Virus record (IMG/VR): IMGVR_UViG_3300042307_000389
Span: 1 to 31,749 of that record
Length of the DNA stretch: 31,749 bases
From: a virus
Direction: 5' to 3' (one strand)
In this document: piece by piece, positions 27,501-31,749 of the stretch
Position numbering within the stretch: the stretch's first letter is position 1
How the letters are laid out: every line of letters begins with the position of its first letter
The notes under the pieces: model-generated
Told to the model about the DNA's origin: nothing
Database searches by the model: none
The model's input: only the letters and a program-made list of their open reading frames with translations
Translations under genes and position numbers: made by a program

Positions 27501-29418
27501 ACTTGGTGTTATAAATGATTATGTTGGTAATTCAACAAATACAGACTATTCAAGTGTAAATCAAAAGGATGATCAAATATCTAGTATAATCGTTTCAGGT
27601 AGTAGTGAAGTAACTAAATGGAAATTAAACAATAATCAAATATCAGGTTCAACAACAAATGGTGTAAATACAACCCTTATTTCTTTAACCCCTAATAATT
27701 TTAGAGTAGAAACGGATAATAATCAAAATATATTTTTTGTTGATGGTACAAATAACAGGGTAGGTATATCTACAAACACACCGACAGAAAAATTAACAGT
27801 TAGTGGTAATACAAATATTACAGGAACATTAAACATTGGTACAATTGGGGCTGGAACACCTTTAATTAATTTAGGGTTGGATTCTAGTGGGAATGTCGTT
27901 ACAGGTACAACAGGTGGAGGAACTTTTACCGGAGGAACAGTTAATGGGGCGACAAATTTTACAAATGGATTAACCGCGAATACAATTTCTGCTACCACAT
28001 ATCAAAACCTACCATTAGATATCCGTATAACAGGAGCAACATATTCTAACAACACTTTCACACATAGAAATAACACCGGAGGAACGTACACCGTTTTATT
28101 TAACACGGTTACGGGTTTGACGGTAAACGGTCAGTTATCTGTTACAGGTAATACTTCTTTACGAGGGTTAACTGCAACAACAATATCCGCTACAACATAC
28201 CAAAATCTACCAACGGATATTCGTATAACAGGTGCTACTTATTCTAACAACACTTTTACACATAGAAATAATACAGGTGGCACATACACGGTTTTATTTA
28301 ATACGGTTACAGGGTTAACAATTAATGGTAATTTAACAGTTACTGGTAGTACTAATCTAAAAACATTAACGGCAACAACGACAACAATTAATGGTAACTT
28401 AACTGTTACTGGTAGTACTTTTAATTTTGACGGAACTACCTTAGACCTGAAAAAAAATAGTACAAACCCAAATCTAATTATAAGTGACACGGGCAATACT
28501 TTAAACGACCCGTATATTAGGTTTGTTGCTACATCCGCAGGAACACCAACATATTCGATGGGTGTTGATAAATCGGCGTCAAACTCATTTAATGTGTCAT
28601 ATAGAACAGACACATCAGCATCACCAAGTAATACGGGTTTATATTTACAATTCACAACAGGGTTTACTCTTAACTTACCTACCATTAGTAATAGCCCTAC
28701 CCTTGCTTTAGGTCTTAGTGGAATGACATTTATTATTGCTAGTAATGCGGCACAACTTAAAATATTCGATGGGTCGAGTCGAAATAGAAATATAGAGTTT
28801 ACTCAATATGCGACATATGGTACTTGGCTTGCTAACAATGGTGGATCTGCTGGTAGTCAACACTTTATTTTAAATAATGTGACTTCAGGTGAGACATTAT
28901 TTGGTGGATTACAAAAATCAGATGAAGTATCCATTTTTCACAGTGGTAGAACGGAAGTAGACGGTGGATTTGGAGTTTTAGTTAGAGGTAATTTAAAGGT
29001 AACCGGTACTACAAGTGTTGGTACTGTTATTGGCACGGGAGCGGCATTAAGTAGAGATGCAACAACCGGTATTTTGGCTGTGGTAGTATCAGATGAAAGA
29101 TTAAAACAAAACGTTGAGCAAATACCAAATGCATTAAATATAGTTAATAATTTACGTGGAGTTTACTATAATTGGAAAGATAATGAAGACTTCCAATCAG
29201 GTGATAGTTCAAGACAATTTGGTTTTATTGCACAAGAAGTGGAAACTTATTTACCTGAGGCGGTAATCTTAAGCGGTAGTAAAGATTATAAAACTGTTAA
29301 GTATTCTGAAATAACTTCAGTTTTAGTTGAAGCTATTAAAGAACAACAACAAATGATAGAAGATCTAAAAGTGGAAATTACAAATTTAAAACTAAGGGTT
29401 ACTAATTTAGAATCTTAA
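24544..29418 (+). CDS. Long repeat-containing tail fibre with C-terminal S74 intramolecular chaperone
   Basis: A 1624-residue fibre. The N-terminal ~100 residues probably attach it to the tail. Residues ~265-415 look like a beta-sandwich, possibly carbohydrate-binding (WSFGAVGLQPTRISGSSTDQ ... YYFDMIQLVEG). From ~480 to 1290 the shaft repeats short modules: seven copies of TISATTY followed by a short Asn-containing segment, several GGTYSAGT.TF.NNTGGTF, and YLPLSGGTVSG. NTPTEKLTVSGN near 1080 is a common fibre motif. The C-terminus is an S74/endosialidase-type chaperone domain: VVSDERLKQNVEQIPNAL with probable self-cleavage at Ser1516 and Lys1521 nearby, QFGFIAQEVETYLPEAV, and a terminal coiled coil from ~1596. 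In this family the chaperone drives trimer folding and is cut off. A host-recognition role is expected. Confidence 0.92.
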   Translation: MPTYQLLTDRSLAQSSAITPTTLIHIVYTGDPSQNIAGSSYKAELGQLAGLFSGTSDTFVTGGTYSAGTITFINSSGGTFDVTGLTTGDTTTITGATSVGTGVTIFDSVIDRDIKINSITGDTLEKITTTLFSNTIEVGINEQNLDLWSLVVQGNRLISGGVSYVSGLTFETSALEYIIGGTIYDIPLPTTLVLSSGDPVFNRIDVIVADVSGNTSVVGGTPSANPEKPDIDEETQVEVTFVSIPANGTTPDIDLLLLYNENVGPPTEWSFGAVGLQPTRISGSSTDQTYSGLTAIRVSGVTGTFTTSFRLTGSTTVDTNQFATLQFAIRNLSANTTSSQIRLGFRTTGNTQNGNYVYMNAAGSSGYVQYSSTNTSSWQLISIPLWRFYLTNTNVQVLDVSFNSPNARYYFDMIQLVEGLASSPPTNAWTTIKGDGSTTIIAPNPNATLTISGGTNIGSFISGASTVVLNLDNNINLNGVTASTISATTYQNLPSSTFTGGTVSGTTNFTNGLSANTISATTYQNLPTDIRVTGGTYSAGTISFTNNTGGTFNVTGLTTGSTSTVSGNFLPLSGGTVTGGTIFQSGLTATTISATTYLNLPLDIRVTGGTYSAGTTTFTNNTGGTFNVTGFTTGSTSSVSGEYLPLSGGTVSGATNFTNGLTANTMSASTLFVNGVKITGDTYVTGLTFNTLNYNLTLGRNDGVTFTDNLGVLASDNTITGGTYNSLTGVGTFTNNTGGTFDVSGFLVGYTDVEVTGSTYNNNTFTFTNSTGGTFDVLFNTVTGLTSTGLVSSNTISATTYLNLPLDIRVTGGTYSAGTTTFTNNTGGTFNVTGFTTGTTSSVSGDYLPLSGGTVSGSTTFTNGLTANTISATTYLNISVPTLNQVLIEGNQTLGEDIVLNDMDSIINTGNTIGIQFKTGATMYQYATDNIDKTTEISLDKEFITLNATNNDDGYYATIQLDVSNNVMFEIVGDPALNNFSRTTRQLGVINDYVGNSTNTDYSSVNQKDDQISSIIVSGSSEVTKWKLNNNQISGSTTNGVNTTLISLTPNNFRVETDNNQNIFFVDGTNNRVGISTNTPTEKLTVSGNTNITGTLNIGTIGAGTPLINLGLDSSGNVVTGTTGGGTFTGGTVNGATNFTNGLTANTISATTYQNLPLDIRITGATYSNNTFTHRNNTGGTYTVLFNTVTGLTVNGQLSVTGNTSLRGLTATTISATTYQNLPTDIRITGATYSNNTFTHRNNTGGTYTVLFNTVTGLTINGNLTVTGSTNLKTLTATTTTINGNLTVTGSTFNFDGTTLDLKKNSTNPNLIISDTGNTLNDPYIRFVATSAGTPTYSMGVDKSASNSFNVSYRTDTSASPSNTGLYLQFTTGFTLNLPTISNSPTLALGLSGMTFIIASNAAQLKIFDGSSRNRNIEFTQYATYGTWLANNGGSAGSQHFILNNVTSGETLFGGLQKSDEVSIFHSGRTEVDGGFGVLVRGNLKVTGTTSVGTVIGTGAALSRDATTGILAVVVSDERLKQNVEQIPNALNIVNNLRGVYYNWKDNEDFQSGDSSRQFGFIAQEVETYLPEAVILSGSKDYKTVKYSEITSVLVEAIKEQQQMIEDLKVEITNLKLRVTNLES
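25981..28215 (+). repeat. Seven dispersed copies of the TISATTY fibre repeat
   Basis: The core encoding (N/T)TISATTY plus a following NLP-type segment (TISATTY.N.) starts near 25993, 26095, 26314, 26929, 27151, 27982 and 28180. Two copies (about 26326-26400 and 26936-27010) are almost identical at DNA level over ~75 bases, 610 bases apart, which suggests recent duplication or gene conversion. Confidence 0.85.
27967..28362 (+). repeat. Tandem 198-bp (66-residue) repeat in fibre gene
   Basis: Two adjacent copies, 27967-28164 and 28165-28362, keep a constant 198-base offset. Both encode TISATTYQNLP, then DIRITGATYSNNTFTHRNNT and a VLFNTVTGLT segment. The protein is well conserved while many third bases differ. 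A partial third copy begins at about 28363. Confidence 0.85.
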
Positions 29419-29442
29419 ATTTTGTTTACAAAAGACCATAAG

Positions 29443-29458
29443 AGACTATTTTTAGTCT
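29443..29458 (+). promoter_or_regulatory. Perfect inverted repeat abutting the glycosyltransferase start
   Basis: AGACTA (29443-29448), loop TTTT, TAGTCT (29453-29458), ending one base before ATG 29459. The same bases contain TATTTTTA (29447-29454), one mismatch from the TATTTATA box. It may be a degenerate promoter box, a small RNA hairpin limiting translation, or a weak terminator for the fibre gene; I cannot choose from sequence. Confidence 0.4.
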
Positions 29459-30658
29459 ATGAAAATTTTTGTACAAATAGCGTCATACAGAGATCCCGAA
29501 CTATTACCAACCATTAGAGATTGTATTAATAAAGCAAAATACCCCGAAAATATAACATTTGGAATTTGTTGGCAACATGATGATACCGAATCAATGGAGG
29601 AATTTGCAAATGACCCAAGATTTAAAATATTAGATTACCATTGGAGTTGGAGTAAAGGTCTTTGTTGGGCTCGTAGTGAAATTCAAAAACTATGGGATGG
29701 TGAAGAATACACTATGCAATTAGATTCACATATGCGTTTTGAAAAACAATGGGATGTAGAATTGATTGAAATGATGAATATGGTTGACTCAGAAAAACCA
29801 ATAATTTCTTCATACCCTGGTATGTATAGACCAAGTGATAATCAATTACTAAATGTTGAACCATATAAAATGGTTGCGAATAATTTCACACCAAGCGGAA
29901 CTATAATGTTTTTTCCAACCCCAATCGAGAATTGGCAAGATTTAAAAAAACCGATTAGGTCTAGATTTGTTGCGGGTGGTTATTTTTTTACAATAGGAAA
30001 ACACTGTGAAGAATATAAGTATGATCCTAATTTATACTTTGCTGGCGATGAGATTAGTTTAGCAATTAGATCATACACTTTAGGTTATGATTTTTTTCAC
30101 CCACATAAAACAATTATTTGGCACGAATATACAAGAGAGGGTAAAACAAAACATTGGACCGATTTTAATGAAGATAACAAAAAATCTGGTGTTGTTGAAA
30201 AACAATGGTCAGAAATGGACAACGAGGCAAAAAAAAGACTCAGACATATGTTACAAGAAGAGGATAACAATATTGATTTAGGTGAATATGGTTTAGGAAG
30301 TGTAAGAACACATAAAGAGTATGAAGATTATGCTGGAATAAACTTTAAATATAAAAAACTACACCCGAAAACATTAAAAGGTATTGAGCCCCCCATTAAT
30401 GATTACAGCGAGTGGTACCTAAAAGACGAAAAAGAATATGAATATGAATTTGACATTCCATACACGGAAGACTTTAAATTCATTTACATCGCTATTGAAA
30501 ATGAAAATGGTGACGTGTTATATAGAAAAGATTTATTAGAATACCAAGAAAAATTAAAAATACAATTTAAAACCTTAGAGATACCATACAAATGGGTTTA
30601 TTGGGTTTACAATAATACAGATAATTGGATAAATAGAAAAGATTTCATAATCAATTGA
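29459..30658 (+). CDS. Glycosyltransferase, GlcNAc-transferase family (Skp1-type)
   Basis: A 399-residue predicted glycosyltransferase with a GT-A fold of the PF11397 family, named after the enzyme that adds GlcNAc to hydroxyproline on Dictyostelium Skp1. The N-terminus is typical: MKIFVQIASYRDPELLPTIR, then GICWQHDD. The metal/nucleotide-sugar motif is QLDSHMRF with Asp89-Ser-His91. The family's second conserved block follows: YFAGDEISLAIRSYTLGYDF near 193-212, FHPHKTIIWHEYTR ending near 226. The region after ~310 is an additional C-terminal beta-rich domain I do not recognise. There is no signal peptide or membrane anchor, so it should act in the host cytoplasm, where virions assemble. It sits between the S74 fibre and a Pro-Thr-rich adhesin, which points to virion protein as possible acceptor; host glycans are an alternative. 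Confidence 0.85.
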   Translation: MKIFVQIASYRDPELLPTIRDCINKAKYPENITFGICWQHDDTESMEEFANDPRFKILDYHWSWSKGLCWARSEIQKLWDGEEYTMQLDSHMRFEKQWDVELIEMMNMVDSEKPIISSYPGMYRPSDNQLLNVEPYKMVANNFTPSGTIMFFPTPIENWQDLKKPIRSRFVAGGYFFTIGKHCEEYKYDPNLYFAGDEISLAIRSYTLGYDFFHPHKTIIWHEYTREGKTKHWTDFNEDNKKSGVVEKQWSEMDNEAKKRLRHMLQEEDNNIDLGEYGLGSVRTHKEYEDYAGINFKYKKLHPKTLKGIEPPINDYSEWYLKDEKEYEYEFDIPYTEDFKFIYIAIENENGDVLYRKDLLEYQEKLKIQFKTLEIPYKWVYWVYNNTDNWINRKDFIIN

Positions 30659-30688
30659 TAAAAACAATTAATAAAATGAAATTCCTGT

Positions 30689-30696
30689 TATTTATA
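30689..30696 (+). promoter_or_regulatory. TATTTATA box, putative promoter of PT-rich adhesin
   Basis: TATTTATA in cctgtTATTTATATAAAA, 19 bases before ATG 30716, in the 57-base gap after the glycosyltransferase. No hairpin is visible in that gap. Confidence 0.55.
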
Positions 30697-30715
30697 TAAA
30701 AAACTTAAAAATTGA

Positions 30716-31749
30716 ATGGCTGACATAATATTAAGTAGTTGTTGTTACAATCAAATATCATATAGTGCAACGAGTTGGCTTGGGTTACAAACTTTAGGTA
30801 CTGTTTTTAATGTGACCGGAGATACGGTTATAGTTGAAGGGTGCTATACTGTTGTTACCGCAACAACACCAACAATAGTAACAACATCGTTAGTTGGTAC
30901 CGCAACTGTGGTTACAGGGTGTACCGATCCGTCATGTTATTCGTGTTGTGACGACACTATATGTATCGAACTATTGGGTAGTACGTATTCGGCAATAACC
31001 GGAACATACCAAATTGACGGTAGTTATAATGGTCATATATATTTTACAGGAGGAACAAATCCTGGATACGTTTATTTTGACACAACAAAATGGTGCTTAA
31101 GTTCATCTTTAGGTGGTGTTTGTGAGTTTTACGGATCAAGCCCAACGACAAGTGAATGTCCTGATTTTGCTCCAAGCATTCAATCTTCAGGTATTTGTCC
31201 AACTCCGACACCCACACCAACAGACCCTTGTTCTATTTTAGATTTTGATATTTTATTGGAGTGTGATATACCAACCCCAACTCCGACCCCTACGCCAACT
31301 CCAACACCTACACCTACACCCACACCAACCCCTACGGTTGACCCTTGTTCTGGGTTTAGTGCTAATTTATCATACAGTGAGGTTACACCGACCCCTACAC
31401 CAACTCCGACTCCTACACCAACACCGACACCGACAGGAATACCTGTTACGGGAGAAAGTGTTACATTTGTTGTTGATCAGGGTTATTTTGTTTGTCCTAC
31501 CGTTAAGAAATTAGTCGACTGTCAGACGACCGATATATATTACGTATCTGACAATTTATTATTTAGTGGATCACAAATAACCACAGGAACGACGTTTGTT
31601 GTTACGTTAAGTGATTTTAATTCTGACCAAATACAGTGTGTTACATACACCGAAAATGTTGGAGGATCACCAAATAGGGTTGTGGTTGAAATAATAGAGT
31701 TGATATCAGGTTGTACTGGATGTAATTTACCGACACCAACCCCTACACC
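30716..31749 (+). CDS. Pro-Thr-rich, cysteine-containing adhesin (3' truncated)
   Basis: The frame opens at ATG 30716 and stays open to the window end, giving 344 residues so far. The N-terminal ~160 residues are beta-type and cysteine-rich: [38 protein letters not shown], and [16 protein letters not shown] leading to [16 protein letters not shown]. This is followed by alternating Pro-Thr tracts (31199-31222, 31271-31336, 31385-31435, 31730 to the end) separated by short DPCS-containing or beta modules. The Pro-Thr tracts resemble mucin-like, stiff, extended linkers and match the tract in the adhesin at 20516. Beads-on-a-string architecture suggests a further receptor-binding fibre. No secretion signal, consistent with a virion protein. 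It follows the glycosyltransferase and carries its own box. Confidence 0.82.
   Translation, partial: MADIILSSCCYNQISYSATSWLGLQTLGTVFNVTGDTVIVEGCYTVVTATTPTIVTTSLVGTATVVTGCTDPSCYSCCDDTICIELLGSTYSAITGTYQIDGSYNGHIYFTGGTNPGYVYFDTTKWCLSSSLGGVCEFYGSSPTTSECPDFAPSIQSSGICPTPTPTPTDPCSILDFDILLECDIPTPTPTPTPTPTPTPTPTPTPTVDPCSGFSANLSYSEVTPTPTPTPTPTPTPTPTGIPVTGESVTFVVDQGYFVCPTVKKLVDCQTTDIYYVSDNLLFSGSQITTGTTFVVTLSDFNSDQIQCVTYTENVGGSPNRVVVEIIELISGCTGCNLPTPTPT
31271..31336 (+). repeat. (Pro-Thr)11 coding repeat
   Basis: Sixty-six bases encode 11 Pro-Thr pairs, the same length as the tract at 23123-23188. All four Thr and four Pro codons appear, so the DNA repeat is much less regular than the protein repeat. 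Confidence 0.95.
31385..31435 (+). repeat. Pro-Thr coding repeat, 17 residues
   Basis: Fifty-one bases encode an alternating Thr-Pro tract (Thr at both ends) with mixed synonymous codons, between SEV and GIPVTG modules. Confidence 0.95.
31730..31749 (+). repeat. Start of a further Pro-Thr tract, cut by window end
   Basis: CCG ACA CCA ACC CCT ACA CC encodes PTPTPT and continues off the window, showing that the protein has at least one more tract and module. Confidence 0.85.

Noticed and set aside
229-30696. TATTTATA boxes read as T4-type TATAAATA promoters on the minus strand
   Set aside because: No minus-strand genes lie downstream in that direction, and the boxes track + strand starts; antisense transcription is possible but not the simplest reading.
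31245-31514. 89-residue + strand frame rich in Gln, Leu, His and Pro
   Set aside because: It is an out-of-frame reading of the Pro-Thr repeats inside the larger open frame starting at 30716.

Overview
This window looks like part of a large tailed-phage genome (contractile-tail, T4-like baseplate) whose host is probably a member of the Bacteroidota. The phage assignment rests on a DnaB-family replicative helicase, a gp25-like/gp6-like baseplate pair, very large virion proteins and a fibre ending in an S74 intramolecular chaperone. The host inference rests on SprB-type repeats and a BspA-type C-terminal domain in a tail adhesin, on A/T-rich start-codon contexts without Shine-Dalgarno sequences, and on a small DUF5522-type protein. 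All genes lie on the + strand. The sequence is AT-rich, stops are nearly all TAA, and genes are densely packed with no gap over about 90 bases.

Layout. (1) 1-3574, replication and nucleotide metabolism: the end of an unrecognised gene, a DnaB/gp41-like helicase, and a compact class II (adenosylcobalamin-dependent) ribonucleotide reductase closed by a strong terminator. (2) 3586-4529, two small autonomous units: a free-standing HNH endonuclease and a 74-residue cysteine-rich DUF5522-like protein, each followed by a hairpin. (3) 4558-5322, a predicted alpha/beta hydrolase with an N-terminal leader resembling a capsid-targeting peptide. (4) 5362-20506, the baseplate and tail-tip cluster: gp25-like, gp6-like, a 1724-residue giant with an internal hydrophobic stretch, and five further virion proteins, mostly joined by stop/start overlaps. 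(5) 20516-31749, the host-recognition module: an SprB/PKD/BspA adhesin, two small related proteins, a 1624-residue repeat fibre with an S74 chaperone, a GlcNAc-transferase-like enzyme, and a Pro-Thr-rich adhesin that runs off the window.

Transcription. An octamer TATTTATW/C lies 3-27 bases upstream of the first gene of nine apparent transcription units and is absent from the tightly packed internal junctions. It is the exact reverse complement of the T4 late-promoter core TATAAATA but sits on the coding strand of the genes it precedes. I read it as this phage's (probably late) promoter element. The units it defines are helicase-RNR, HNH, hydrolase, gp25-gp6, giant protein plus three genes, a four-gene adhesin unit, a single small gene, the S74 fibre, and the PT-rich adhesin.

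Most interesting points: the inverted T4-late-like box; the possible capsid-packaged, perhaps injected, alpha/beta hydrolase; a Skp1-type GlcNAc transferase placed between a fibre and mucin-like Pro-Thr adhesins, suggesting virion glycosylation; and a tail adhesin built from host gliding-adhesin-type modules.
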